From JADHLJ01 sp038146985 (GTDB taxonomy: Bacteria; Pseudomonadota; Alphaproteobacteria; Thalassobaculales; Thalassobaculaceae), in contig JAYQSQ010000016.1 of the NCBI GenBank assembly GCA_038146985.1, forward strand, positions 186,001 to 250,000: a DNA stretch of 64,000 nucleotides. The letters are read 5' to 3'. How positions within the stretch are numbered: position 1 is the stretch's first letter; every line of letters begins with the position of its first letter. The position numbers and the translations under genes are program-made. The notes beneath the pieces are model-generated. The model searched no databases, was not told where the DNA came from, and saw only the letters and a program-made list of their open reading frames with translations. This document shows, piece after piece, positions 14,496 through 23,190 of this stretch.

Positions 14496-14552
14496 GGACA
14501 GGCTGTCCGCGGAGGCTCTCCGGACGGACACGGTTAGAGAGGAAGACTGAAT

Positions 14553-14801
14553 ATGCCAAGGCGTGTGATGCAAGGCACGGTGGTCAGCGACAAACCCGAC
14601 AAGACGGTCATCGTCAAGGTCGAGCGTCGGATCGTGCACCCCGTCTACAAGAAGATCATCAAGCGCTCGAAGAAGTTCGCCGCGCATGATGCGGAGAACA
14701 AGCACAAGACGGGTGATGTCGTGCGTATCCGCGAATGCGCCCGGATCTCCAAGAGCAAAACCTGGGAGGTCGTCGACGCTGATTCGGCGGCGTCCGAGTG
14801 A
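14553..14801 (+). CDS. rpsQ: 30S ribosomal protein S17
   Basis: S17 (82 residues) is an OB-fold primary binder of 16S rRNA. It starts MPRRVMQGTVVSDKPDKTV at ATG 14553. The signature KFAAHDAENKHKTGDVVRIR and RPLSKSKTW-type end (RISKSKTWEVV) are present. A 57-base gap precedes it, longer than most spacers in this operon, and rplN starts 22 bases after it. Confidence 0.97.
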   Translation: MPRRVMQGTVVSDKPDKTVIVKVERRIVHPVYKKIIKRSKKFAAHDAENKHKTGDVVRIRECARISKSKTWEVVDADSAASE

Positions 14802-14823
14802 TCGATAGGACCGGAGTGTCGTC

Positions 14824-15192
14824 ATGATTCAGATGCAGAGCAATCTCGACGTCGCCGACAATTCGGGCGCCCGCCGGGTCCAGTGCATCAAGGTGCTGGG
14901 CGGCTCCAAGCGCAAGGTCGCGGGCGTCGGTGATGTCATCGTCGTGTCGGTCAAGGAAGCGATCCCCAGGGGCCGGGTGAAGAAGGGTGAGGTGCTGCGC
15001 GCCGTGATCGTGCGCACCGCCAAGGAAATTCGCCGCCCCGACGGTTCGGCGATCCGTTTCGACCGCAACGCGGCAGTGCTGATCAACAAGCAGAACGAGC
15101 CCATCGGGACCCGTATCTTCGGTCCGGTGACCCGCGAGCTGCGCGGCAAGCAGTTCATGAAGATCATCTCGCGGGCGCCGGAGGGGCGGTGA
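14824..15192 (+). CDS. rplN: 50S ribosomal protein L14
   Basis: L14 (122 residues) is at the subunit interface and is the docking site of RsfS. It begins MIQMQSNLDVADNSGARRVQ, contains the signature region RFDRNAAVLINKQNEPIGTR and ends KQFMKIISRAPEGR. The TGA at 15190-15192 overlaps the GTG start of rplX, giving translational coupling. Confidence 0.98.
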   Translation: MIQMQSNLDVADNSGARRVQCIKVLGGSKRKVAGVGDVIVVSVKEAIPRGRVKKGEVLRAVIVRTAKEIRRPDGSAIRFDRNAAVLINKQNEPIGTRIFGPVTRELRGKQFMKIISRAPEGR

Positions 15193-15515
15193 GGGCGAAG
15201 AAATGCAACATCAAGAAGGGCGACAACGTCCAGGTCGTCACCGGCAAGGACAAGGGGAAGACGGGCGAGGTCATTCAGGTCTTGCGCACCGAGGATCGGG
15301 TCATGGTCCGCGGCGTGAACATCATCAAGAGACACACGAAGGCGAGCCAGACCAACACTGGCGGCATCATCGAGCGGGAAGCGGCGATCCATATTTCCAA
15401 TGTGGCGCTCGTCGACCCCAAATCGAATGAAGCGACCCGCGTCGGGTACCGTTTTCTGGAGGACGGCCGAAAGGTCCGTTTCGCCAAGCGGTCCGGCGAG
15501 GTCATCGACGCCTGA
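15189..15515 (+). CDS. rplX: 50S ribosomal protein L24
   Basis: L24 (108 residues) is an early 50S assembly protein with an N-terminal KOW motif (KKGDNVQVVTGKDKGKTGEV). The start is GTG 15189 (read MRAKKCNIKKGD), overlapping the rplN stop. The central VMVRGVNIIKRHTKASQTN and the C-terminal RVGYRFLEDGRKVRFAKRSG agree with the family. It lies 22 bases before rplE. Confidence 0.97.
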   Translation: MRAKKCNIKKGDNVQVVTGKDKGKTGEVIQVLRTEDRVMVRGVNIIKRHTKASQTNTGGIIEREAAIHISNVALVDPKSNEATRVGYRFLEDGRKVRFAKRSGEVIDA

Positions 15516-15537
15516 GTGCGACGGAGCAAGTTGAACA

Positions 15538-16077
15538 ATGGCGCGTTTGCAAGAACTTTACGACACAGAGATCCGTCCGGGCCTGATCGAGGCCATGGGG
15601 TACAGCAACCCGCTTCAGGTTCCGCGCCTGGAGAAGGTTGTGATCAACATGGGCGTCGGCGAAGCCGTGCAGGATTCGAAGAAGGTAACCGCCGCCGCCG
15701 AGGAAATGGCGCTTATCGCGGGTCAGAAGCCGGTGATCAACAAGGCCAAACGGTCGGTCGCCAATTTCAAGCTGCGCGAGGGCATGTCGGTCGGATGCAA
15801 GGTGACCTTGCGGCGCCAGCGCATGTATGAGTTCCTCGACCGGCTGATTACCGTCGCGCTTCCCCGGGTCCGGGATTTCCGGGGCCTGAACCCGAAAAGT
15901 TTTGACGGCCGTGGCAATTATTCCATGGGGCTGAAGGAACAGATCGTTTTTCCGGAAATCGATTACGACCGAGTCGACTCCATCCGCGGCATGGACATCA
16001 TTGTTGTCACCACCGCGAAAACCGATGACGAGGCGCGCGAGCTTTTGCGCCGCTTCAACTTCCCGTTCACGAACTGA
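15538..16077 (+). CDS. rplE: 50S ribosomal protein L5
   Basis: L5 (179 residues) binds 5S rRNA in the central protuberance with L18 and L25. The N-terminus is MARLQELYDTEIRPGLIEAM. The signature VPRLEKVVINMGVGEAVQDS, the RDFRGLNPKSFDGRGNYSMG loop and the MDIIVVTTAKTDDEARELL end are intact. Normal length. Confidence 0.98.
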   Translation: MARLQELYDTEIRPGLIEAMGYSNPLQVPRLEKVVINMGVGEAVQDSKKVTAAAEEMALIAGQKPVINKAKRSVANFKLREGMSVGCKVTLRRQRMYEFLDRLITVALPRVRDFRGLNPKSFDGRGNYSMGLKEQIVFPEIDYDRVDSIRGMDIIVVTTAKTDDEARELLRRFNFPFTN

Positions 16078-16095
16078 GCGGACGAGGAGACAGGC

Positions 16096-16401
16096 ATGGC
16101 AAAGAAGAGTTCCATCCAGAAAAACCTGAACCGCGCCAAACTGGTCGCTCGGTATGCCGGCAAGCGCGCCCGCTTGAAAGCGATCGCCAACGACAAGGAA
16201 CTTCCGATCGAGGAACGGTTCCAGGCGGGGCTGAAACTGAGCGAGATGCCGCGTAACGGCGCCAAGATCCGGCTTCGCAACCGCTGCGAGGTTACCGGCC
16301 GGCCGAGGGGCTATTACCGCAAGTTCAAGATGTCGCGCATCGCGTTGCGCGAGCTCGGTTCGGCCGGCCAGGTGCCCGGTCTGGTTAAATCGAGCTGGTG
16401 A
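16096..16401 (+). CDS. rpsN: 30S ribosomal protein S14 (zinc-free type)
   Basis: S14 (101 residues) is a 30S head protein. It starts MAKKSSIQKNLNRAKLVARY and is the long C-minus type: only one cysteine is present (NRCEVTGRPRGYYRKFKMSR), so the four-cysteine zinc ribbon of the short paralog is absent. It ends GLVKSSW. The spc order rplE-rpsN-rpsH is kept. Confidence 0.97.
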   Translation: MAKKSSIQKNLNRAKLVARYAGKRARLKAIANDKELPIEERFQAGLKLSEMPRNGAKIRLRNRCEVTGRPRGYYRKFKMSRIALRELGSAGQVPGLVKSSW

Positions 16402-16414
16402 GAGGAGTTCGAAA

Positions 16415-16819
16415 ATGACGATGAGCGATCCTCTCGGGGATATGCTGACCCGTATCAGGAACGGGCAGAGCGCCCGCAAGAACGTGGTTTCCAGCCCGGC
16501 GTCCAAGCTTCGCAGTAACGTGCTCGAGGTGTTGAAGCGCGAAGGCTATATCCGTGGCTTCACCACGGCACCTGTCGAAGGTGTCGCGAATGCGGAAAGT
16601 CTGGCGATCGAGCTGAAATACTACGAGGGCGAGCCGGTGATCCGGCAGATCAAGCGCGTCTCCAAGCCGGGGCGTCGGGTCTACGCCAAAATCAAGGATC
16701 TGCCGCGGGTCTATAACGGTCTGGGCATTGCCATATTGTCCACGCCGCGCGGCGTGATGTCCGACAACGAAGCACGGGTCGCCAATGTCGGCGGCGAAGT
16801 GCTCTGTCACGTATTCTAA
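16415..16819 (+). CDS. rpsH: 30S ribosomal protein S8
   Basis: S8 (134 residues) is a 16S rRNA binder and, in E. coli, the repressor of the spc operon. It starts MTMSDPLGDMLTRIRNGQSA; the second Met (16421) is an alternative start. The C-terminal signature is present (GIAILSTPRGVMSDNEAR, ending VLCHVF). It lies 17 bases before rplF. Confidence 0.97.
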   Translation: MTMSDPLGDMLTRIRNGQSARKNVVSSPASKLRSNVLEVLKREGYIRGFTTAPVEGVANAESLAIELKYYEGEPVIRQIKRVSKPGRRVYAKIKDLPRVYNGLGIAILSTPRGVMSDNEARVANVGGEVLCHVF

Positions 16820-16836
16820 ACCGGGAAATCGACGTC

Positions 16837-17370
16837 ATGTCACGTGTCGGAAAGAACCCTGTTGCCGTTCCCAGCGGCGTTACCGTCGAGATCGCGAATG
16901 ACGTGATCAAGGCGAAAGGCAAGCGCGGGGAACTGTCGTATCAATTGTCGGACGAGGTCAATGTGACCTACGCCGATAATGTCGTATCGGTCGAGCCCAA
17001 GACGAAGACCCAGCGGGCGCGGGCCATGTGGGGAACCACGCGGGCCCGGATCAGCAATCTGGTCCAGGGTGTAAGCGAGGGCTTCACCGTGGATCTGGAA
17101 ATCAACGGCGTCGGCTATCGTGCGGCGGTTGAAGGCAAGGATCTGGTCCTGCAATTGGGCTACAGCCATCCGGTTCGCTATCCGATCCCCAACGGCATCG
17201 TGATGAAGTGCGAGCGTCCGACCGCGATATCCATCGAGGGCAATGACAAACAGCAGGTCGGGCAACTGGCCGCTGAAATTCGGGCCTTCCGCCCGCCGGA
17301 ACCGTTCAAGGGCAAGGGCATCAAATATGCCACCGAGACGATCCGGCGCAAGGAAGGCAAGAAGAAGTAG
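16837..17370 (+). CDS. rplF: 50S ribosomal protein L6
   Basis: L6 (177 residues) lies near the sarcin-ricin loop and the GTPase-factor site. It begins MSRVGKNPVAVPSGVTVEIA. The duplicated L6 fold ends with the signature PEPFKGKGIKYATETIRRKE near residue 155. Normal length; 11 bases before rplR. Confidence 0.98.
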   Translation: MSRVGKNPVAVPSGVTVEIANDVIKAKGKRGELSYQLSDEVNVTYADNVVSVEPKTKTQRARAMWGTTRARISNLVQGVSEGFTVDLEINGVGYRAAVEGKDLVLQLGYSHPVRYPIPNGIVMKCERPTAISIEGNDKQQVGQLAAEIRAFRPPEPFKGKGIKYATETIRRKEGKKK

Positions 17371-17381
17371 GGACGACTGGC

Positions 17382-17744
17382 ATGCTGAATTCAAAAGAAC
17401 TCTTCAAGCGGCGCGCCCAGCGGACCCGTTCCGCCCTGCGCCGCAAATCGACGGGCATGATCCGTCTTTCGGTCTTTCGGTCGTCGAAGAACATCTATGC
17501 GCAGCTTATCGACGATACGAATGGCGTGACGTTGGCGGCCGCGTCCTCGCTGGACAAGGATCTTCGCGCGGGGCTGAAGACCGGTGCCGACAAGGCCGCC
17601 GCCGAGGCGGTCGGCAAGCTGGTTGCCCAGCGGGCACTCGAAAAAGGGTTGAGCGAGGTTGTGTTCGACCGCGGCGGATACCGCTATCACGGGCGTGTCA
17701 AGGCTCTTGCCGACGGCGCCCGTGAAGCTGGTCTGAAGTTCTAG
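17382..17744 (+). CDS. rplR: 50S ribosomal protein L18
   Basis: L18 (120 residues) binds 5S rRNA together with L5. It begins MLNSKELFKRRAQRTRSALR. The core RLSVFRSSKNIYAQLIDD and the C-terminal VVFDRGGYRYHGRVKALADG signature are intact, ending GLKF. Standard position between rplF and rpsE. Confidence 0.97.
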   Translation: MLNSKELFKRRAQRTRSALRRKSTGMIRLSVFRSSKNIYAQLIDDTNGVTLAAASSLDKDLRAGLKTGADKAAAEAVGKLVAQRALEKGLSEVVFDRGGYRYHGRVKALADGAREAGLKF

Positions 17745-17756
17745 GAAGGGACCGTC

Positions 17757-18344
17757 ATGGCACGGGGTGACAGAGAAAACCGGGACCGGGACAATCGCGG
17801 GGGTCGCGAAAACCGCGAAGAGTCGGAACTGATCGAAAAGTTGGTCGGGATCAACCGGGTGGCCAAGGTGGTGAAGGGCGGACGCCGGTTCGGCTTCGCC
17901 GCGCTGGTTGTGGTCGGTGACGGCCGTGGCCGCGTCGGCCATGGCGCCGGCAAGGCCCGTGAGGTGCCGGAGGCGATCCGCAAGGCCACGGAGCAGGCCA
18001 AGCGCAGCATGGTCCGTGTGCCGTTGCGCGAGGGCCGGACCTTGCATCACGACATCAAAGGTGATTTCGGCGCCGGACATGTGGTGTTGCGGGCGGCGCC
18101 GGCCGGTACCGGGATCATCGCCGGTGGTCCGATGCGCGCGATCTTCGAGTCGCTCGGCGTTCAGGACATCGTCGCCAAGTCGACCGGTTCCTCCAATCCG
18201 CACAACATGATCAAGGCGACCTTCGATGCCTTGACGCAGATCCGCTCGCCTCGGGCCATCGCCGCCAAGCGCGGCAAGAAGGTCTCGGAGGTCTTTGGTC
18301 GCGCCGGTGGCGAAGCCGAGGCCGCGGCGGGGCAGGCGGGTTAA
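17757..18344 (+). CDS. rpsE: 30S ribosomal protein S5
   Basis: S5 (195 residues) forms part of the mRNA entry channel and affects fidelity. A charged N-terminus rich in RENRDRDN-type repeats precedes the S5 signature INRVAKVVKGGRRFGFAALV. The C-terminal domain contains the glycine-rich loop RAAPAGTGIIAGGPMRAIFE and GSSNPHNMIKATFDAL. Start ATG 17757 behind GGAAGGGA. Confidence 0.97.
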   Translation: MARGDRENRDRDNRGGRENREESELIEKLVGINRVAKVVKGGRRFGFAALVVVGDGRGRVGHGAGKAREVPEAIRKATEQAKRSMVRVPLREGRTLHHDIKGDFGAGHVVLRAAPAGTGIIAGGPMRAIFESLGVQDIVAKSTGSSNPHNMIKATFDALTQIRSPRAIAAKRGKKVSEVFGRAGGEAEAAAGQAG

Positions 18345-18360
18345 GGCACGGAGCGGAATG

Positions 18361-18561
18361 ATGGCGAAAAGCGACAAAAAGGCGACTGTGACCGTTACCC
18401 AGGTCAAGAGCGCGCTGGGCCGCAAGCCGGGTCAGAAGGAGACTCTGATCGGCCTCGGTTTGAACAAGATGCACCGGACCCGGACCCTTGAGGATACGCC
18501 GTCGGTGCGCGGCATGATCGAGAAGGTCAAGCATCTGGTACAGGTCGAGGAAAACGCCTGA
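18361..18561 (+). CDS. rpmD: 50S ribosomal protein L30
   Basis: L30 (66 residues) is a small 50S protein. Adjacent ATGs lie at 18358 and 18361; the second better spaces the upstream CGGAGCGG, giving MAKSDKKATVTVTQVKSALG. The family core IGLGLNKMHRTRTLEDTPSV is clear. It is followed by a 69-base gap before rplO. Confidence 0.95.
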   Translation: MAKSDKKATVTVTQVKSALGRKPGQKETLIGLGLNKMHRTRTLEDTPSVRGMIEKVKHLVQVEENA

Positions 18562-18630
18562 GCCGAATGGGCTGTGGCGGAAGCGGCAAAAGCCGGGACC
18601 GCCGAACGGGCGTGAGAGGATGATGGAACG

Positions 18631-19107
18631 ATGAGACTGAACGAACTCAGGGACAACGAAGGCGCCCGCAAGAACCGCAAGCGTGTCGGTCGCGGCGCCG
18701 GGTCCGGAACCGGAAAGACCAGCGGACGCGGCCATAAGGGCCAGAAGTCCCGCGCCGGCGCGACCATCAACGGGTTCGAGGGTGGCCAGATGCCGATCTA
18801 TCGGCGGCTCCCGAAGCGCGGCTTCAAGAATCCGTTCCGTAAGGAATTCGTTGCGGTGAATATCGGTGATTTGCAGACGGCCATCGACGCCGGGCGCCTT
18901 GACGCGTCGGGTGAAATCGATGAGGCGGCGATCCGCGCCGCCGGGCTCGGCAGGCCACGAATTGGCATCCGTATTCTTGCCAGAGGCGAGTTGAGCACCA
19001 AAATAACGGTACGGGTCGCCGGCGGCGCCTCCAAGGCGGCGGCCGAGGCGATCGAGAAGGCGGGCGGCACGGTGGTCGCTTCCGAGACCGCGGAAACCAA
19101 GAGCTAG
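18631..19107 (+). CDS. rplO: 50S ribosomal protein L15
   Basis: L15 (158 residues) is a late-assembly 50S protein. It opens MRLNELRDNEGARKNRKRVG with the glycine/arginine-rich GRGAGSGTGKTSGRGHKGQK stretch and GFEGGQMPIYRRLPKRGF. The C-terminal signature around KITVRVAGGASKAAAEAI is present. It lies 9 bases before secY. Confidence 0.98.
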   Translation: MRLNELRDNEGARKNRKRVGRGAGSGTGKTSGRGHKGQKSRAGATINGFEGGQMPIYRRLPKRGFKNPFRKEFVAVNIGDLQTAIDAGRLDASGEIDEAAIRAAGLGRPRIGIRILARGELSTKITVRVAGGASKAAAEAIEKAGGTVVASETAETKS

Positions 19108-19116
19108 GATAGCCAC

Positions 19117-20463
19117 ATGGCGTCGAGCGCCGAACAATTCGCATCTTCATTCAATTTCGGAGCCCTCGGCAAGGCAACGGAACTGAAGAAGCGCATCTGG
19201 TTCACGCTGGCGGCGCTGGTTGTCTACCGTCTCGGCACCTATATCCCGATTCCGGGCATTGATCCCCGTATCCTGCAGGAGATTTTCGAGCAGAACGCGG
19301 GTGGCATTCTCGGCATGTTCGATATGTTCGCCGGCGGCGCGCTGGGGCGTATGACGATCTTCGCGCTGAACATCATGCCGTATATCTCGGCGGCCATCAT
19401 CATGCAGTTGATGACCGCGGTTTCGCCGAATCTGGAATCTCTCAAGAAAGAGGGCGAGGCTGGGCGCAAGAAGCTGAACCAGTACACGCGCTATCTGACC
19501 GTGCTGCTGGCGGCGGTTCAGGCCTATGGCATTTCCGTCGGCCTGGAGAACATGGGCAGCGGCGGCGGCTCGGCGGTCATCGATCCGGGCGTCTTCTTCC
19601 GCGCCACGACGGTGATCACCCTGGTCGGCGGAACCGTGTTCCTGATGTGGCTGGGCGAGCAGATCACCGCGCGGGGCGTCGGCAACGGCATCTCACTCAT
19701 CATCTTTGCCGGCATTGTTGCCAATCTTCCGAGCGCCCTTGCCGGAACCCTGGAACTCGGCCGGACCGGCGCGCTTTCCGCCGCCTTCATCATCCTGCTG
19801 CTGGCGATGGCGGTCGGCGTGATCGCGTTTATCGTGTTCGTCGAGCGCTCCCAGCGCCGGATCACGGTGCAGTATCCGAAACGCCAAGTCGGCAACCGGA
19901 TGTTTGGGGGCGAGGCCTCGCACCTGCCGCTGAAGCTGAACGTTTCCGGCGTCATCCCGCCGATTTTCGCGAGCTCGATCCTGCTGATGCCGGTGACGCT
20001 GGCGCAGTTCTCGGCGAGTGGCGGCGGGCCTGAGTGGCTGACCACGGTCAACGCCCTGCTGGGTCGCGGCCAGCCGCTCTATGTCGCCGTCTATATCGGT
20101 TTGATCGTGTTTTTCGCGTTCTTCTATACCGCGATCGTTTTCAACCCGGTCGAGACCGCCGACAACCTCAAGCGGCATGGCGGCTTCATTCCGGGAATCC
20201 GGCCGGGCAAGAACACGGCGGACTATCTCGACTATGTCCTCACGCGTCTCACGGTGGTCGGTGCCGCGTATCTGGCGGCGGTCTGTATCCTGCCGGAAAT
20301 TCTTATCAGCCAGTACCAGGTCCCATTCTATTTCGGCGGAACCAGCTTGCTGATCGTGGTCACTGTGACCATGGATACGGTCGGTCAGATCCAGTCCCAT
20401 CTCCTCGCGCACCAGTACGAGGGTTTGATCAAGAAATCCAGATTGCGGGGGAGACGCGGATGA
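19117..20463 (+). CDS. secY: Protein translocase subunit SecY
   Basis: SecY (448 residues) is the pore of the inner-membrane Sec translocon. Ten hydrophobic segments are visible. The first follows ATELKKRIWFTLAALVVYRL and the plug region is GIDPRILQEIFEQNAGGILG. Cytosolic loops include ERSQRRITVQYPKRQ and GGFIPGIRPGKNTADYLDYV. It lies at the end of the spc cluster, and its TGA overlaps the adk ATG. Confidence 0.98.
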   Translation: MASSAEQFASSFNFGALGKATELKKRIWFTLAALVVYRLGTYIPIPGIDPRILQEIFEQNAGGILGMFDMFAGGALGRMTIFALNIMPYISAAIIMQLMTAVSPNLESLKKEGEAGRKKLNQYTRYLTVLLAAVQAYGISVGLENMGSGGGSAVIDPGVFFRATTVITLVGGTVFLMWLGEQITARGVGNGISLIIFAGIVANLPSALAGTLELGRTGALSAAFIILLLAMAVGVIAFIVFVERSQRRITVQYPKRQVGNRMFGGEASHLPLKLNVSGVIPPIFASSILLMPVTLAQFSASGGGPEWLTTVNALLGRGQPLYVAVYIGLIVFFAFFYTAIVFNPVETADNLKRHGGFIPGIRPGKNTADYLDYVLTRLTVVGAAYLAAVCILPEILISQYQVPFYFGGTSLLIVVTVTMDTVGQIQSHLLAHQYEGLIKKSRLRGRRG

Positions 20464-21035
20464 ACCTGATTCTTTTGGGCCCGCCGGGTGCCGGCAAGGG
20501 CACCCAGGCCAAGCGTCTTGAGGAAAAGTTCGGCATCGTCCAGCTCTCGACGGGCGACATGCTGCGGGCCGCCGTGGCGTCCGGGTCTGAGCTCGGCCGG
20601 AAGGCCAAGGCGATCATGGATGCCGGTGACCTGGTTCCGGACTCAATCGTCGTCGCGATGATTTCCGAGCGGGTCGACCAGCCGGATTGCGCCAAGGGGT
20701 TCATTCTGGACGGTTTCCCCCGCACGGTCGCCCAGGCCGAGGCCCTGGATGCGATGCTGGCGGAGAAGGGGCTCAAGATCGACCACGTGATCGAACTCGC
20801 GGTCGATGAGAAGATCCTGTTCGACCGGATCCGCACCCGCGTGGCCGAGACGCCGGAATCCGAACGCCGGGCCGATGACAATGAGGAAACCCTGCGCAAT
20901 CGCCTGGGCGTCTATCATGAACAGACCGCGCCGATCATCCCGTACTACAAGGCCAGCGGCGCCTTGAAGTCGGTCGATGGGATGGCCAGCATCGACGAGG
21001 TTTCGGGGCAACTCGAAGCCATTTTGAGCAAGTGA
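20460..21035 (+). CDS. adk: Adenylate kinase (short type)
   Basis: Adk (191 residues) interconverts ATP plus AMP and two ADP. The P-loop is GPPGAGKGTQAK, the NMP-binding part QLSTGDMLRAAVASGSELG, and the signature GFILDGFPRTVAQAEALD. The LID is the short type: RTRVAETPESERRADDNEET runs directly on, without the ~25-residue insertion or zinc cysteines. The start overlaps the secY stop (ATGA at 20460-20463). Confidence 0.97.
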   Translation: MNLILLGPPGAGKGTQAKRLEEKFGIVQLSTGDMLRAAVASGSELGRKAKAIMDAGDLVPDSIVVAMISERVDQPDCAKGFILDGFPRTVAQAEALDAMLAEKGLKIDHVIELAVDEKILFDRIRTRVAETPESERRADDNEETLRNRLGVYHEQTAPIIPYYKASGALKSVDGMASIDEVSGQLEAILSK

Positions 21036-21061
21036 GCCGGGCAGGCGCATGGGCAATCAAG

Positions 21062-21089
21062 TTGACTTGAAAGAGCGCATCCGTATAAT
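21062..21089 (+). promoter_or_regulatory. Predicted strong promoter upstream of rpsM-rpsK-rpoA-rplQ
   Basis: TTGACT (21062-21067), a 16-base spacer and a perfect TATAAT (21084-21089) lie in the 178-base gap between adk and rpsM. This is the closest match to the sigma-70 consensus that I noticed in the window. It would give the alpha operon its own transcription in addition to read-through from spc. Confidence 0.7.
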
Positions 21090-21213
21090 CCGCCGCCTCG
21101 GTCAAGGCGAGGCCGTGTACAATCGCGCGCATAACGGTTCAACGACCAGCGATCTGGTTCAAGATCGGCGGACGGTGGGCCTTTTTGGCGCGGGCAAATA
21201 AGGAGTTTCAGGC

Positions 21214-21582
21214 GTGGCACGTATAGCTGGCGTCAATATCCCAACTCAGAAACGCGTGGAAATCGCGCTGACCTATATCTACGGAATTGGTCGCACGACG
21301 GCGGTGGATCTCTGCGAGAAACTGGGCATTCCCCGCGAGCGCCGGGTCCACGAACTGATGGAAGACGAGCTGTCCAAGATCCGTGAAGCGATCGACCAGG
21401 GGATCATGGTCGAGGGTGATCTGCGGCGCAAAACCGCGATGGATATCAAGCGTTTGATGGATCTCGGCTGCTACCGCGGGCTGCGCCATCGCCGAGGCCT
21501 GCCGGTCCACGGACAGCGTACCCACACCAATGCACGCACCCGCAAGGGGCCTGCCAAGGCCATCGCGGGCAAGAAGAAATAA
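21214..21582 (+). CDS. rpsM: 30S ribosomal protein S13
   Basis: S13 (122 residues) contacts the P-site tRNA and forms inter-subunit bridges. The start is GTG 21214 (MARIAGVNIPTQKRVEIALT) behind AAGGAG at 21200-21205. The conserved tail is present (CYRGLRHRRGLPVHGQRTHT then NARTRKGPAKAIAGKKK). First gene of the promoter-preceded alpha operon. Confidence 0.97.
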   Translation: MARIAGVNIPTQKRVEIALTYIYGIGRTTAVDLCEKLGIPRERRVHELMEDELSKIREAIDQGIMVEGDLRRKTAMDIKRLMDLGCYRGLRHRRGLPVHGQRTHTNARTRKGPAKAIAGKKK

Positions 21583-21618
21583 ACAACGGGCCAAGACCCG
21601 GCGGAGCGACAGCAGACC

Positions 21619-22014
21619 ATGGCGAAGCAACCGACACAGGCGCGTGTAAGACGGCGCGAACGCAAGAACATCACGTCCGGCGTGGCGCATGGGAGGGCGA
21701 CGTGCAACAACACCATGATCACGATCACCGACGCGCAGGGGAATGCGATTTCCTGGTCGTCGGCCGGTGCCATGGGCTTCAAGGGTTCGCGCAAGTCGAC
21801 GCCGTACGCGGCCCAGGTGGCCGCCGAGGATGCCGGCAAGAAGGCCGCCGAACACGGCATGAAAGTGCTGGAAATCGAGGTCAGCGGGCCCGGCTCCGGG
21901 CGGGAGTCGGCGTTGCGCGCGTTGCAGGCCGTCGGCTTCAACGTCACGTCGATCCGCGATGTGACGCCGATTCCACATAATGGATGTCGGCCGCCGAAGC
22001 GCCGCCGGGTTTAG
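21619..22014 (+). CDS. rpsK: 30S ribosomal protein S11
   Basis: S11 (131 residues) is a platform protein near the E site. It starts MAKQPTQARVRRRERKNITS. The core GVAHGRATCNNTMITITDAQ and the C-terminal signature SIRDVTPIPHNGCRPPKRRR are intact. In this cluster rpsD is absent between rpsK and rpoA, as is usual in alphaproteobacteria. Confidence 0.97.
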   Translation: MAKQPTQARVRRRERKNITSGVAHGRATCNNTMITITDAQGNAISWSSAGAMGFKGSRKSTPYAAQVAAEDAGKKAAEHGMKVLEIEVSGPGSGRESALRALQAVGFNVTSIRDVTPIPHNGCRPPKRRRV

Positions 22015-22134
22015 TGACGCAACCCGGCTCCGGAATACCGGTGCCGGGAAGAGATGAAGGGATGGCCGGTAATCGGCCGCCTCGAAGCCCCTGGGGTGAC
22101 GAGGTCCGTGGGTCTCCATATTGATGAGGTCGCC

Positions 22135-23154
22135 GTGGTAGTTCAAAAAAATTGGCAAGCATTGATCAAGCCGAACAAGCTCGAAATCCAGCCGGGAATC
22201 GATCCGGTGCGCTCCGCGACCGTGATCGCCGAGCCTTTGGAGCGGGGCTACGGCCTGACATTGGGTAACGCGCTGCGCCGCATCCTGCTGTCGTCCCTGC
22301 AGGGCGCGGCGGTGACGTCGGTTCAGATCGACGGGGTTCTGCATGAGTTCTCCTCGATCCCCGGCGTCCGCGAGGACGTCACCGACATGGTGCTCAATAT
22401 CAAGCTGATCGCGCTTCGCATGCATGGCGATGGTACGAAGAAGATGCGCCTGAAGGCCGACGGCCCGGGTGAAGTGACCGCGGGCATGATCGAGACCGGC
22501 GCCGATATTGAGATCATGAACCCGGACCTCGTGCTTTGCGCGCTGGACAAGGGCGCGACCCTGTCGATGGAGTTCACCGTCGAGAGCGGCAAGGGCTATG
22601 TTCCGGCCAACGCCAACCGGCCCGAGGACGCGCCGATCGGGCTGATCCCGGTCGATGCGGTATTCAGCCCGGTGCGCCAGGTCACCTACAAGGTGGACAA
22701 TACCCGCGTCGGTCAGGTCACCGACTATGACCGGCTGTCGATGACGGTGGACACCAACGGATCGATGACCCCGGAGGACGCGGTCGCCTATGCGGCGCGG
22801 ATTCTGCAGGATCAGTTCCAGCTGTTCATCAACTTCGAGGAGCCGAGCCATTCTGTCGAAAGCGACGAGGCCGCGGAGCTTCCGTTCAACAAGAACCTGC
22901 TGCGCAAGGTCGACGAGCTGGAACTGTCGGTTCGCTCGGCGAACTGCCTGAAGAACGACAACATCGTCTATATCGGCGATCTGGTTCAGAAGAGCGAGCC
23001 GGAGATGCTGCGCACGCCGAACTTCGGCCGCAAGAGCCTGAACGAGATCAAGGAAGTGCTCTCGACGATGGGGTTGTCGCTCGGCATGGAGATCACCAAT
23101 TGGCCGCCGGATAACATCGAAGAATTGGCCAAGCGGCTTGAAGAGCCGTTCTGA
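22135..23154 (+). CDS. rpoA: RNA polymerase alpha subunit
   Basis: Alpha subunit, scaffold of RNA polymerase and target of activators. I place the start at GTG 22135 (VVVQKNWQALIKPNKLEIQP): TGAGG lies 8 bases upstream, the family begins MxQKNW, and this gives 339 residues. Upstream open codons to 22054 match nothing in the family. The N-terminal domain has GYGLTLGNALRRILLSSLQG. The C-terminal domain carries RSANCLKNDNIVYIGDLVQK and the NFGRKSLNEIKEVLSTMGLS helix. It lies 36 bases before rplQ. Confidence 0.96.
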   Translation: MVVQKNWQALIKPNKLEIQPGIDPVRSATVIAEPLERGYGLTLGNALRRILLSSLQGAAVTSVQIDGVLHEFSSIPGVREDVTDMVLNIKLIALRMHGDGTKKMRLKADGPGEVTAGMIETGADIEIMNPDLVLCALDKGATLSMEFTVESGKGYVPANANRPEDAPIGLIPVDAVFSPVRQVTYKVDNTRVGQVTDYDRLSMTVDTNGSMTPEDAVAYAARILQDQFQLFINFEEPSHSVESDEAAELPFNKNLLRKVDELELSVRSANCLKNDNIVYIGDLVQKSEPEMLRTPNFGRKSLNEIKEVLSTMGLSLGMEITNWPPDNIEELAKRLEEPF

Positions 23155-23190
23155 CGCGGCCGACCGGATTAAGATCAGGAGTTAGATCCA

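Noticed and set aside
22054..22134. N-terminal extension of RpoA
   Set aside because: RpoA begins MxQKNW; the upstream codons match nothing, and GTG 22135 has a ribosome site and gives the usual length.
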